Source: Nitrospirota bacterium
GTDB lineage: Bacteria > Nitrospirota > Thermodesulfovibrionia > SZUA-242
DNA: 37,379 nucleotides
Reading direction: 5' to 3'
NCBI GenBank assembly: GCA_027021335.1
Contig: JALUUO010000069.1
Location: 1 to 37,379 of the forward strand
Of the stretch, positions 27,261 through 37,052 are shown in pieces; positions within the stretch are counted from its first letter, which is position 1; each line of letters starts with the position of its first letter. The position numbers and the translations under genes are program-made. Below the pieces are notes generated by a model that did no database searches, was not told the DNA's origin, and worked only from the letters and a program-made list of their open reading frames with translations.

Positions 27261-27668
27261 ATGAGTCGCAGAAGAAAGGCCCGGCAGTATGCTCTTCAGC
27301 TCCTCTTTCGCCTGGATATCACACGTGAGAACATAAACTGGGCTGATTTTAATGAATTTTGGGAAGATATACAAGCGACCGAAGATGTAATTTCCTTTGC
27401 CAAAGAACTTGTAAAAGGCACCTGGGACAATTTGGAACGTATAGACAACGAGATTCGCAACTCATCTTCTCACTGGACACTTGAAAGAATAAACAACGTA
27501 GATCGCAGCCTGCTCAGGCTGGCGGCCTTCGAACTGCTGTACCGCAATGACATTCCAGCATCGGTTTCCATTAACGAAGCTTTAGAAATAGCCAAGAAGT
27601 TCTCAAGTATGGAATCAATATCTTTTATAAACGGAATTCTTGATAATATAGCAAAAAAAGCTGTTTAA
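27261..27668 (+). CDS. nusB: Transcription antitermination factor NusB
   Basis: SRRRKARQYALQLLFRLD, DRSLLRLAAFELLYRNDIPASVSINEALEIAKKF. Confidence 0.97.
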   Translation: MSRRRKARQYALQLLFRLDITRENINWADFNEFWEDIQATEDVISFAKELVKGTWDNLERIDNEIRNSSSHWTLERINNVDRSLLRLAAFELLYRNDIPASVSINEALEIAKKFSSMESISFINGILDNIAKKAV

Positions 27669-27715
27669 AAATTTGATTTCCTTGGGGACATACTATACCT
27701 AAAGGTATTTGGATG

Positions 27716-28879
27716 TCATACCAGAACGGTCCTGGGAATCGAAAAGCCGTTGAACTCAGATGCGTAGCACGTGGTGTACGCGCCGCAGCCGAGTATTATC
27801 AGATGATCACCTATCTCGGGTTCAGGCAGCTCGATCTCGTGGTCGATCACATCGAAACTATCGCAACTAGGACCCGCAAGCGTCCATTTGCGTAAAGGGC
27901 CTGCACTTTCCGAAAGGTAACTGTAGCGAATCCCACCCACGCTCTCCATCAGGCCGTTAAAGACACCTACGTCCAAATACATCCAGTTCTCACCTATACG
28001 GTTTGCCTTGCCTATCACCGATGTCACAAAAAGGCCGGCGTCGCCGATAACCGCCCGGCCCGGTTCAAGCAATATCCGTATTTCCGGTGGAAAAATATTT
28101 TTGACACGCCTGTCTATCCTGCGCTCTATTGTTTCGATCTCCACAACATCTTTTGTGTAGTGGATGGGATATCCGCCCCCGATATTAAGCAGATTGAGCT
28201 TAAGACCGGCTTTTGCCGCCATCTCCCACAAGCGGGCGGCCTTATCCAGGGCAGCGTCCCAGTTGTAAGGATTGGCGCACTGTGATCCCACGTGAAAGGT
28301 CAGGCCTGCAGGTGAAAGCCCGGCTTCTCCTGCGTAAAGCAACAGGTCCCGTGCCTCTTCCAATTCCACGCCAAACTTCTTACTTAACGGCCACTGACTT
28401 CCCTCGTTAGGCACGGAAAGCCGTACATAGACATTCGAGCCGGGGCAGAATGAAGTCAGTCTATCCGCCTCATCACGTGTATCAAACGCGAAATACCCGA
28501 TACCGGCTTCTCCTGCTTCCTGCAGAAACAGACAGGTTTTGATAGGATTACTGGATATTATACGGCCCGGAGATACTCCGAGTTTTAGAAGCAGGCGGAG
28601 CTCTCCCTCCGAGGCTACTTCAAAGCCCAGACCCAACTGATTGATAAGGGCAAGAACTTCCGGATGAGAGTTAGCCTTAACAGCATAAAAAACTTCCGCT
28701 TTACTGATGTTTCTACCTATTAACCTTGCCTTCTGCCGAATTTTAGCACTATCCAGAAGAAGAAACGGGGTTTCTGTAGAAGATGTCTCCAGGTAGTCCA
28801 CCCCTTTTTTGATGGTGGAACGAACCGTCATGCCAGGGGGAATACACCTCAGGTTGAATCTTTTTTCTTTATGTCGCAC
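27716..28879 (-). CDS. Ornithine/lysine-type PLP decarboxylase (Orn/DAP/Arg decarboxylase family 2)
   Basis: VFYAVKANSHPEVL, GLTFHVGSQC, LNIGGGYPIHY, LEPGRAVIGDAG, GPSCDSFDV (ODC-type catalytic Cys). Confidence 0.92.
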   Translation of the reverse strand: MRHKEKRFNLRCIPPGMTVRSTIKKGVDYLETSSTETPFLLLDSAKIRQKARLIGRNISKAEVFYAVKANSHPEVLALINQLGLGFEVASEGELRLLLKLGVSPGRIISSNPIKTCLFLQEAGEAGIGYFAFDTRDEADRLTSFCPGSNVYVRLSVPNEGSQWPLSKKFGVELEEARDLLLYAGEAGLSPAGLTFHVGSQCANPYNWDAALDKAARLWEMAAKAGLKLNLLNIGGGYPIHYTKDVVEIETIERRIDRRVKNIFPPEIRILLEPGRAVIGDAGLFVTSVIGKANRIGENWMYLDVGVFNGLMESVGGIRYSYLSESAGPLRKWTLAGPSCDSFDVIDHEIELPEPEIGDHLIILGCGAYTTCYASEFNGFSIPRTVLV

Positions 28880-28907
28880 GCCTTATCAATCTGCCTTACC
28901 GGTCGGG

Positions 28908-29600
28908 TCAGTGTCTCTTTTTGCTTAAGATACGCTTGACTGCCCCACGAACCAGATCCGGAATGTTCTTGTTTTTCTCAAGACGGGACAGGTCCGACTT
29001 TTTTATTCGCGACACAAAGCTAACGGAAACTCCAGGAGGAGTTTTAGGATTTGTAACCAGCCCAAATAAAATAGAGTAGTTTCTTGTCCATTCACGATTC
29101 TTGGATATAATTCTCAGGATTTCTTCGGGTGTGTTTCGGTTTACGGCAATAAGCTCCACTTCGCTCTCCGTAATCTTAGGATTTAACATCACCGTTCTAA
29201 GAACCTCTTTGTTTGAGTCTTTCAAAAGCAGGTTCCTAACTTCTCTTCCGCCTCTAAGTGCAAGATGAATGCGCTGTCCCACATTCATACTTTGTATGCA
29301 CTGAAGCAGGGTCTGCTTACGCTCTTCCTTCGGCTTGGCCTCTTTCTCTTCTTTAACCGCCTGAAGGTCCGTCTGGGCCGGCACCGGAAGATTCAGCAGC
29401 TTGCTTGCCTCCTGCCTGATTTCTTCGGGTGTGCCGTAATGGTTAAGCAGCATCTTAAGAATCCCGGGCCTGTTTCTGTTTGCGAAAAATATGTCTGAGA
29501 AAAACGCGGAATCCAAACCACCTTCCCAAAGTATGATATCTAGCGCATCCTCTGAAATTGAACCAAGGTCAAGACCTATCTGCTTAAGTTTTTCCGTCAT
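28908..29600 (-). CDS. Conserved hypothetical protein with helical-repeat character
   Basis: 230-aa ORF, overlaps tlyA by 4 bp (translational coupling); repeated 'N(R/K)xTPEEI/NPK' segments. Confidence 0.7.
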   Translation of the reverse strand: MTEKLKQIGLDLGSISEDALDIILWEGGLDSAFFSDIFFANRNRPGILKMLLNHYGTPEEIRQEASKLLNLPVPAQTDLQAVKEEKEAKPKEERKQTLLQCIQSMNVGQRIHLALRGGREVRNLLLKDSNKEVLRTVMLNPKITESEVELIAVNRNTPEEILRIISKNREWTRNYSILFGLVTNPKTPPGVSVSFVSRIKKSDLSRLEKNKNIPDLVRGAVKRILSKKRH

Positions 29601-30415
29601 ATCGTCTTTCTTGTAAAATAGATAAGAAATTCTATATTACCTTTTGCACCTGATATGGGTGAACATATTATGCCACGTGACAGTAGTCCAAGGCTTTCGG
29701 CAAACTCCCTGATACTATCAATCACCATCTCGTGTTTTTTGGGATCTCTCACCACTCCTCCTTTTCCGACCTCTCCCTTTCCGACCTCGAACTGGGGCTT
29801 GACCAGAGCTATAAGCTTACCTGTACTGGAAAGAAACTCAAGGATTTTTGGAAAAACAAGTTTAAGAGATATGAAGGAAACATCGATAACCACGATATCA
29901 ACCGGCTCGCGCACCACGGCTTCTGACTCCAAGTACCGTATATTGGTTTTCTCAAGCAGCCTGACCCTGGGGTCTTGTCTAAGCGACCAGTCCAACTGGC
30001 CATATCCTACATCCACAGCAATCACACCGGCCGCACCGTGTTTAAGCAGACAGTCGGTGAATCCTCCTGTTGAAGAGCCGATATCCATCGCTGTCATACC
30101 TGTGGGATCGATCTTGAATGCGTCAAGAGCCGCGGCCAGCTTAATGCCTCCTCGGCTTACGTAAGGGTTATCTTGCTGAATTGTAATCGATGCCTTTGCG
30201 GGCACTGTTGCTCCGGCCTTCTCCACACGCCGGCCCTCAACAGCTACACGCCCGCTCATCACCAGAGCCTGGGCCTTATGACGGCTGCAAACAAGCCCGC
30301 GCTCCACCATTAAAAGGTCTATACGCACCTTTTTATTTGCAAAGGAGGACCGGGAAGATACAGGGCCGGTCGGAAGACCGGCCTTATCACCCGACGGTGA
30401 TCTGTCTTTGTCCAT
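29597..30415 (-). CDS. tlyA: TlyA family rRNA methyltransferase/hemolysin
   Basis: RIDLLMVERGLVCSRHKAQALVMSGRV (S4), MDIGSSTGGFTDCLLKHGA, ALVKPQFEVGK. Confidence 0.96.
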   Translation of the reverse strand: MDKDRSPSGDKAGLPTGPVSSRSSFANKKVRIDLLMVERGLVCSRHKAQALVMSGRVAVEGRRVEKAGATVPAKASITIQQDNPYVSRGGIKLAAALDAFKIDPTGMTAMDIGSSTGGFTDCLLKHGAAGVIAVDVGYGQLDWSLRQDPRVRLLEKTNIRYLESEAVVREPVDIVVIDVSFISLKLVFPKILEFLSSTGKLIALVKPQFEVGKGEVGKGGVVRDPKKHEMVIDSIREFAESLGLLSRGIICSPISGAKGNIEFLIYFTRKTI

Positions 30416-32291
30416 CAGACTTCTTTAGAAATGCTTCGGCTGTTTCAGCTATTCCATCGGCATTTAGGCCAAGAAGGGCCATCAACGATGTTTGACGCCC
30501 CTGCTCGATAAAACGGTCCGGAATGCCTATTCTCTTTATTCGCAAATCATCGATATCACAATCTATAAGATACTCAGTAACAGCACTTCCAAACCCACCC
30601 TGCAGAGCATTTTCCTCAACCGTAAGCACTGTTTTAATTCTGCCGGCAAGAGATCCTATCAGGTCTTTGTCAAGGGGTTTTACAAACCTGGCATCCAAAA
30701 CAGTAGCACTTATGCCTTTATGCTGTTTAAGCTTCTTTGCAGCCTCAAGCGCAGAACCTACCCTGCTTCCAATAGCTATTATCAGAATGTCATCACCCTC
30801 CTGCAGCACCTTGGCTGTGCCGACCGCAATAGAGGTTATTTCATCTTCCATTTCCACGCCCTTGGCCCGGCCACGTGGAAACCTTAAGGCAGAGGGACCT
30901 TTATGCTCCAGGGCCGTCTTAAGCATTCTGCACAGGTCGTTTTCGTCCTTAGGCGCCATTATCATAAGGTTTGGGATATGCCTTAAATAGCTCATGTCGA
31001 ATACACCATGATGCGTCGGACCGTCCTCGCCTACAAGCCCGGCCCGGTCAAGCACAAAAACCACTGGGAGGTTCTGCAGACAGACATCGTGTACCACCTG
31101 ATCGTAGCCTCTCTGCAGAAATGTAGAGTAGATGGCAACAACCGGCAGAAGTCCTTCAACCGCAAGGCCGGCGGCAAACGTAACAGCATGAGGCTCGGCA
31201 ATGCCCACATCGTAAAACCTGCGCGGAAATGCATTGGCAAACTCGTAAAGACCTGTGCCTTCCGTCATGGCTGCGGTTATAGCCACCACCCTTTTATCAT
31301 TGCGGGCCAGTTCGCACAATGCCTCGCCAAAAACACGGCTGTACGCAGGAGTTCCCTTTCTGCTGCTCGGCTCTCCTGTTTCCGTGTCAAACGGATCAAC
31401 CCCGTGAAAAAGGCTGGGCTCCTTTTCCGCGGGCTCATACCCTTTACCCTTCTGGGTTATAACATGAATCAACGTGGGACGATCGAAGCCGCGCACCCTT
31501 TTAAACGTATGCACCAGGTCATCTATCCTGTGCCCATCCACAGGACCCACATATTCAAAGCCAAGTTCTTCAAACAGCATGCCCGGTGTAACCAGCCCCT
31601 TAACAGTGCCCTTGGCTCTATGGGCAATGCGGATCATCGACTCACCCACAGAAGGTATTCCTTCGAGCAGGTGCTTGGTTTCCTGCTTCAGCTTACTGTA
31701 AAGTGTGCCCGTCATCATACGCTTAAGATAGCTGGAAAGGGCGCCCACATTCGGAGATATCGACATATCGTTGTCATTAAGCACAACTATGAGCTTCTTT
31801 TTTATATGCCCTGCGTGATTCAACCCCTCGAACGCCAGACCGGCAGTCAAAGCGCCATCACCAATAACAGCAATCACATCACCCGGGGCATTAACCCGTC
31901 TCTTGCCTTCCATCATGCCCAAAGCAGCAGATATGGATGTTGAACTATGGCCTGTTCCAAAAGGGTCATGTATGCTTTCCGAACGTTTCGGAAAACCAGA
32001 GAGACCGCCTTCTTTTCGTATGGTATCGAAACGGTCCCGGCGGCCGGTAAGAAGTTTGTGGGCGTAAGCCTGATGCCCTACATCCCATATAATACTGTCT
32101 GTGGGAGACTCGAACACATGATGCAGCGCAATTGTGAGCTCGACCGAGCCCAGATTGGATGCAAGGTGTCCGCCGTTTAAGGATACCCTTTCTATTATCA
32201 GATCCCGCACCTCATCGGCGAGGCGACCGAGTTCATCCAGTGAAAGCGGTTTCAAGTCATCAGGATCGTTGATCTTCTCAATAATCGACAT
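30387..32291 (-). CDS. dxs: 1-deoxy-D-xylulose-5-phosphate synthase
   Basis: GGHLASNLGSVELTIALHHVF, WDVGHQAYAHKLLTGR, GDGALTAGLAFEGLNHAG, AAMTEGTGL; start MSIIEK at 32291. Confidence 0.98.
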   Translation of the reverse strand: MSIIEKINDPDDLKPLSLDELGRLADEVRDLIIERVSLNGGHLASNLGSVELTIALHHVFESPTDSIIWDVGHQAYAHKLLTGRRDRFDTIRKEGGLSGFPKRSESIHDPFGTGHSSTSISAALGMMEGKRRVNAPGDVIAVIGDGALTAGLAFEGLNHAGHIKKKLIVVLNDNDMSISPNVGALSSYLKRMMTGTLYSKLKQETKHLLEGIPSVGESMIRIAHRAKGTVKGLVTPGMLFEELGFEYVGPVDGHRIDDLVHTFKRVRGFDRPTLIHVITQKGKGYEPAEKEPSLFHGVDPFDTETGEPSSRKGTPAYSRVFGEALCELARNDKRVVAITAAMTEGTGLYEFANAFPRRFYDVGIAEPHAVTFAAGLAVEGLLPVVAIYSTFLQRGYDQVVHDVCLQNLPVVFVLDRAGLVGEDGPTHHGVFDMSYLRHIPNLMIMAPKDENDLCRMLKTALEHKGPSALRFPRGRAKGVEMEDEITSIAVGTAKVLQEGDDILIIAIGSRVGSALEAAKKLKQHKGISATVLDARFVKPLDKDLIGSLAGRIKTVLTVEENALQGGFGSAVTEYLIDCDIDDLRIKRIGIPDRFIEQGRQTSLMALLGLNADGIAETAEAFLKKSDGQRQITVG

Positions 32292-32308
32292 AATATATAC
32301 CACATCTT

Positions 32309-32338
32309 AGCACGGGTGTATTGCAATACACCCGTGCT
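32309..32338. repeat. Perfect 30-bp palindrome between dxs and ispA
   Basis: AGCACGGGTGTATTG|CAATACACCCGTGCT; no mismatch. Confidence 0.95.
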
Positions 32339-33232
32339 TTAGTTCTTTCTCTCCACGATATAGTCGGCGATGGTTCTAAGCCCCCAGGCTTGCTCGCCGA
32401 AAGAGTCCAGTGCGCCGACGGCTTCGGCTGCCAGCCGCTCTGCTTTCCGGCGGGCATTCTCAATGCCGTAGAGAGCCGGATAGGTTTTTTTGTCCCTGGT
32501 AACATCGGATGTGGATTTCCCCAGTTCCTCTTGGGTGCCGGTAACATCAAGTATATCGTCCGCCACCTGGAAAGCCAAACCAATTCGTGAGCCGTAAACC
32601 GCCATAGCGGAAACTTTGTCAGCGGCGGCACCGGCCAGGATTGCCCCTGAAACCACTGACGCACATATCAGGGCTGATGTCTTTCTCAGGTGTATATCTT
32701 CCAGTGCCTGCCGGTCAATACTCCTTCCTTCTGACAGGATATCAGCCACCTGCCCGCCCACCATGCCTGATGAGCCGGAGCTGCGTGCAATCTCTGAGAT
32801 TATTTTACCTCTACGGTCCGGATCTATGTCTCTTAAAATTTTGTCGTCCGACAGAAGTTCGAACGCTTGTGTTAAAAGAGCATCCCCTGCAAGAATCGCC
32901 ACAGCATCTCCGAAAACCTTGTGGTTTGTAGGGCTGCCACGGCGGAAATCGTCGTCATCCATGGCCGGCAGATCATCGTGTATAAGAGAGTACGTATGAA
33001 TCATCTCTATTGCCGCACCCAGAACAACTGCGGCATCTTCGCAGGGTGTTTTTGTATGGCATGTTTCATAAGCGGCAATAGCCAGAATAGGCCTGAGACG
33101 CTTGCCTCCGGCAAATACGGAATATCTCATCGCTTCAAGCAGCCTGGAAGGCGCATCAATGGAAGAAAGGTATTTCTCGAGAAATGCGTCAACCCTGTTT
33201 TTCCGGCTCTTCAGGTATTGCTTGAAATCCAT
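32339..33232 (-). CDS. ispA: Polyprenyl (farnesyl/geranyl) diphosphate synthase
   Basis: GGKRLRPILAIAAYE, LIHDDLPAMDDDDFRRG (DDxxxxD), FQVADDILDVTGT; start MDFKQYL at 33232. Confidence 0.95.
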   Translation of the reverse strand: MDFKQYLKSRKNRVDAFLEKYLSSIDAPSRLLEAMRYSVFAGGKRLRPILAIAAYETCHTKTPCEDAAVVLGAAIEMIHTYSLIHDDLPAMDDDDFRRGSPTNHKVFGDAVAILAGDALLTQAFELLSDDKILRDIDPDRRGKIISEIARSSGSSGMVGGQVADILSEGRSIDRQALEDIHLRKTSALICASVVSGAILAGAAADKVSAMAVYGSRIGLAFQVADDILDVTGTQEELGKSTSDVTRDKKTYPALYGIENARRKAERLAAEAVGALDSFGEQAWGLRTIADYIVERKN

Positions 33233-33455
33233 CACTTTCGTTTCTGCCGTCAAAGGGCACATACCGTACTCCTGCTTTGCTATCCTTTAATAACATCTCG
33301 ACTTTACCCTCGGCCTCTTCCAGCTTGGCGGCAAGAAAGCGCGAAAGTTTCATGCCCTCCTCAAAGGCTTTAAGTGACCGGTCAAGAGACATGTCACCCC
33401 GTTCCATTTGTGCGACCACCTCTTCAAGGCGTTTCAGAGCATCCTCGAAGTCCAT
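33189..33455 (-). CDS. xseB: Exodeoxyribonuclease VII small subunit
   Basis: FEDALKRLEEVVAQMERGDMSLDRSLKAFEEGMKL. Confidence 0.95.
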   Translation of the reverse strand: MDFEDALKRLEEVVAQMERGDMSLDRSLKAFEEGMKLSRFLAAKLEEAEGKVEMLLKDSKAGVRYVPFDGRNESDGFQAIPEEPEKQG

Positions 33456-33582
33456 CGTGTATTATCTTTTTTTTAGGGCTTTGTAGTCAAGTAAACTTTC
33501 GTATTTTTTATGAAAAATCTCTTTAAAACAACCTTAATCTTTACTTTAAGGTAGCTTCTGTGTTAAAAATCAGCTATTTTTT

Positions 33583-34854
33583 ATGGACTACTTCAGATAC
33601 AAACAAGGTCAGCTCTATGCCGAGGATATAGAAATTTCCTCCATCGCGGAAAAAGTCGGGACACCTTTTTACGTATACAGTTACGCTACTGTTATGCGTC
33701 ATATACATGCGGTTAAGGAAGCCTTATCAGGATATCCAAGCATTTTCTGTTTTGCTCTTAAAGCCAACTCCAACAGCGCTATTTTAAGAATACTTGCCAA
33801 AGAAGGCGTCGGCGCTGATATCGTCTCCGGAGGCGAGCTCTACAGGGCCAGGAAAGCCGGCATATCCGGCAGGAAAATCATCTACGCCGGTGTCGGCAAA
33901 ACCGATACAGAAATTCGTGCCGCTATAAGGGCCGGCATTTTGATGTTCAACGTGGAAAGCAGCGATGAGCTGCGAACTATTGATCGCGTGGCCGGGCTGA
34001 TGAACAGAAAAGCTCCGATTGCACTCCGGGTGAATCCGAATATCGACGCCGGAACACATCCGTATATCACCACCGGTATGAAAAAGTATAAATTCGGAAT
34101 GCCGGTTGAAGAAGCCCTGGAGGGCTACAGGCTTGCACGCCGTTTGAAAAATGTCAAAATCATGGGCGTGCATAAGCATATAGGATCGCAACTAACCGAG
34201 TTGGCCCCGTTTCTGGAGTCGGCAAAAAAAATCGTGGCTTTTATAGATCAGCTGAAACACGAGGGCATTGATATTAAATACCTTGATGTCGGAGGAGGCC
34301 TCGGTATCCGTTACGGCGAAGAGATTCCGCCGCAACCCGCAGAATTGCTTGCCAATCTAATCTCTATAATACGCCCGACAGGATGCACGCTGATCACAGA
34401 GCCTGGACGCTCCATAATGGGAAACGCAGGTATACTGGTTACACGGGTACTGTATCTCAAACAAAATGAGCTAAAGAATTTTGTGATCGTGGATGCCGGG
34501 ATGAACGACCTTATACGCCCCAGCCTTTACGAAGCGTTTCATAAAATCGAGCCGGTTGTTAAAAGGAGGCGTACCAAAATTAGTGCAGATATCGTTGGCC
34601 CTATATGTGAATCAGGAGACTTTCTTGCCAAGGACCGTCTGCTAACCAGGGTAAAACAGGGTGAGCTTCTGGCTGTTCGCTCGGCAGGCGCTTACGGTTT
34701 TACCATGTCATCCAACTACAACTCGCGTCCCCGTGTGGCAGAGGTTTTGGTAAAAGGCAACAAGTTTTATACCATCAGAAAACGTGAATCGTACGCTGAC
34801 CTAATCAGACATGACAGTATACCAGCCTTCCTGAAAACAGCCGGTGACAGGTAG
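33583..34854 (+). CDS. lysA: Diaminopimelate decarboxylase
   Basis: TPFYVYSYATV, FCFALKANSNSAIL, GADIVSGGELYRA, HKHIGSQLTE, GPICESGDFLAKDR. Confidence 0.98.
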   Translation: MDYFRYKQGQLYAEDIEISSIAEKVGTPFYVYSYATVMRHIHAVKEALSGYPSIFCFALKANSNSAILRILAKEGVGADIVSGGELYRARKAGISGRKIIYAGVGKTDTEIRAAIRAGILMFNVESSDELRTIDRVAGLMNRKAPIALRVNPNIDAGTHPYITTGMKKYKFGMPVEEALEGYRLARRLKNVKIMGVHKHIGSQLTELAPFLESAKKIVAFIDQLKHEGIDIKYLDVGGGLGIRYGEEIPPQPAELLANLISIIRPTGCTLITEPGRSIMGNAGILVTRVLYLKQNELKNFVIVDAGMNDLIRPSLYEAFHKIEPVVKRRRTKISADIVGPICESGDFLAKDRLLTRVKQGELLAVRSAGAYGFTMSSNYNSRPRVAEVLVKGNKFYTIRKRESYADLIRHDSIPAFLKTAGDR

Positions 34855-34887
34855 TATCCCACAAGTTAAAATATCGTACAAAATATC

Positions 34888-35751
34888 GTGAAGATTCATT
34901 TTACAAAAATGCATGGCGCAGGCAATGATTTCATTGTTATCGACTGCAGAAGAGATGCGCAGGCATACAAATTTTTTAACACGCCCAGCAGTGCCGGTGA
35001 TACAGCACGCAGGCTCTGCCGACGGAGGTTTGGAGTAGGGGCCGATCAACTGCTTCTTTTACTGGACTCGGCTCAGGCTGATTTCAAGATGAACATATAT
35101 AACGCCGACGGCAGCGAAGTAGAGATGTGCGGAAACGGAATCAGGTGTTTTGCAAACTATATATGGAACCGTGGTATTTCGAGTAATGAAATTTTAAATA
35201 TCGAGACAACTGCCGGAATCATCCGCCCTAAACGTAACGGAAAGCTCGTGGAAGTGGATATGGGAAAACCGGTGCTTGATGGTAAAAACATACCGGTAAA
35301 TATTGACGGCAGGGTGATAGACTTTCCGGTAATAATAGAAGGAAAAGAGATCAAAGTTACTTGTGTTTCCATGGGCAATCCACATGCTGTTGTTTTTGTG
35401 GATGATGTCGAAGAATTCCCGGTCGAGCGTATTGGTTCCACCTTGGAGACCAACCCGCTATTTCCAAACCGAACGAACGTTGAGTTTATAGAGGTTGTTT
35501 CTGAGAGAGAACTGAAAATGAGGGTATGGGAAAGAGGGGCCGGCGAAACTCTAGCCTGTGGTACCGGGGCATGTGCATCTGCAGTTGCGGCCTCTTTAAA
35601 AGGAGTGACGGGCAGGGATATTACTGTACATCTCAAGGGAGGAGATCTTACGATCCGATGGAATAAAGATGATCGGGTTTTTATGACCGGACCTGCGGTA
35701 GAGGTTTTTGAGGGAATTATCGAGACCGCAGAACTCAAAATAAAAGTATAA
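34888..35751 (+). CDS. dapF: Diaminopimelate epimerase, GTG start
   Basis: FTKMHGAGNDFIVID, NADGSEVEMCGNGIRC, ERGAGETLACGTGACAS. Confidence 0.98.
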   Translation: MKIHFTKMHGAGNDFIVIDCRRDAQAYKFFNTPSSAGDTARRLCRRRFGVGADQLLLLLDSAQADFKMNIYNADGSEVEMCGNGIRCFANYIWNRGISSNEILNIETTAGIIRPKRNGKLVEVDMGKPVLDGKNIPVNIDGRVIDFPVIIEGKEIKVTCVSMGNPHAVVFVDDVEEFPVERIGSTLETNPLFPNRTNVEFIEVVSERELKMRVWERGAGETLACGTGACASAVAASLKGVTGRDITVHLKGGDLTIRWNKDDRVFMTGPAVEVFEGIIETAELKIKV

Positions 35752-35916
35752 TTAATATTATTATAGATTTAGTTACGCCCAGATTGATAGATGCAAAGAT
35801 ATCTGCTAAGATTTTGAGCCTACCTGGTTCCATATTGGGCTGATCAATATTAACAGCAGATCAAGCAAGCAGGTTGCCCGGCCTGGATTATAATAAAAAA
35901 CAAAGAGGTGATATCT

Positions 35917-36801
35917 ATGTTTGAAGGTTCCATAGTTGCTATTGTTACACCGTTTAAGAAAGACAAAGTCGATGAATCAGCCTTTAAAAAGCTGATAGAG
36001 TGGCATATAAAGGAAGGAACAAACGCTATCGTACCCTGTGGTACAACCGGAGAATCCGCCACCCTGGATTACGAGGAACACCATAGAGTAATTGAGCTTA
36101 CAGTAAAAACAGTAAAAGGCAGGTTGCCTGTTATCGCCGGAACAGGAGCAAACTCGACCGATGAAGCGATAATGATCACAAAACGAGCTATGGATGTAGG
36201 TGCAGACGGTGCTCTTCTTGTTTCTCCTTATTACAACAAGCCCTCTCAGGAAGGTATTTATCAGCACTACAAGGCGATTGCAGAATCGGTTAAAGGGTTT
36301 CCACTGGTCCTTTATAACGTGCCCGGCCGAACAGCGTCGAATATATCACCCACTACTGTGGCAAGGCTCGCCCGTATAAAAAATATTGTTGCGATAAAAG
36401 AAGCTACCGGAGATATGCGGCAGACCAGTGACCTTGTACGCCTCTGCTCGAAGTCAAAAAAGTTTAATATTATTTCCGGTGATGATTTTACAACCTTTTC
36501 CATGTGCATGCTTGGGGGTAAAGGCGTTATATCTGTTGTGGCAAACGTAATGCCAGGAGCTGTCAGCAGGATGATGGCTGCAATAAAGTCCGGAGATATT
36601 GACGAGGCCCGCAAAATACACTTTATGTTAGAGGAACTAAACGGTGCAATGTTTATAGACAGCAACCCGGTTCCGGTAAAAACAGCGCTGGCCATGATGG
36701 GAATGATAAAGGAAGAATTCCGTCTTCCTCTATGCCGTATGACTAAAGAGAACAAGGCAAAACTTAAAAATGTACTCAAAAAATACGGCCTGATCCGGTA
36801 G
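35917..36801 (+). CDS. dapA: 4-hydroxy-tetrahydrodipicolinate synthase
   Basis: GSIVAIVTPFKKDKVDE, GTTGESATL, YNVPGRTASNI, IKEATGDM. Confidence 0.98.
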   Translation: MFEGSIVAIVTPFKKDKVDESAFKKLIEWHIKEGTNAIVPCGTTGESATLDYEEHHRVIELTVKTVKGRLPVIAGTGANSTDEAIMITKRAMDVGADGALLVSPYYNKPSQEGIYQHYKAIAESVKGFPLVLYNVPGRTASNISPTTVARLARIKNIVAIKEATGDMRQTSDLVRLCSKSKKFNIISGDDFTTFSMCMLGGKGVISVVANVMPGAVSRMMAAIKSGDIDEARKIHFMLEELNGAMFIDSNPVPVKTALAMMGMIKEEFRLPLCRMTKENKAKLKNVLKKYGLIR

Positions 36802-36919
36802 CTGGAGCCGGCTATAAAATAAAATAAAATTAAATCTGCACCTGTATAATTTGCGGAGAAACCTTTCTTCTATTTAAGGAATTAGTCAAAATAGTTAGAA
36901 GCACAACAACTACACAGGT

Positions 36920-36943
36920 AGGGACGTGTTTTAATGCGTCCCT
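36920..36943. repeat. Intergenic hairpin AGGGACG-N10-CGTCCCT
   Basis: 7-bp perfect arms; inner loop can pair further with G-U wobbles; no U-tract. Confidence 0.7.
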
Positions 36944-37052
36944 GCAGTTCCATACCCCCTCTTTCTTAACTTTTTACTTGTGTTTAAAAGAAACTAAAAA
37001 ACTGAAATAGCCTGAAAATATTTTTAAATTCATCACCGGAAACCCGGAAAAA

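Noticed and set aside
31008-31943. 311-aa plus-strand ORF
   Set aside because: Antisense to dxs; no family resemblance, low-complexity basic translation typical of antisense shadow ORFs.
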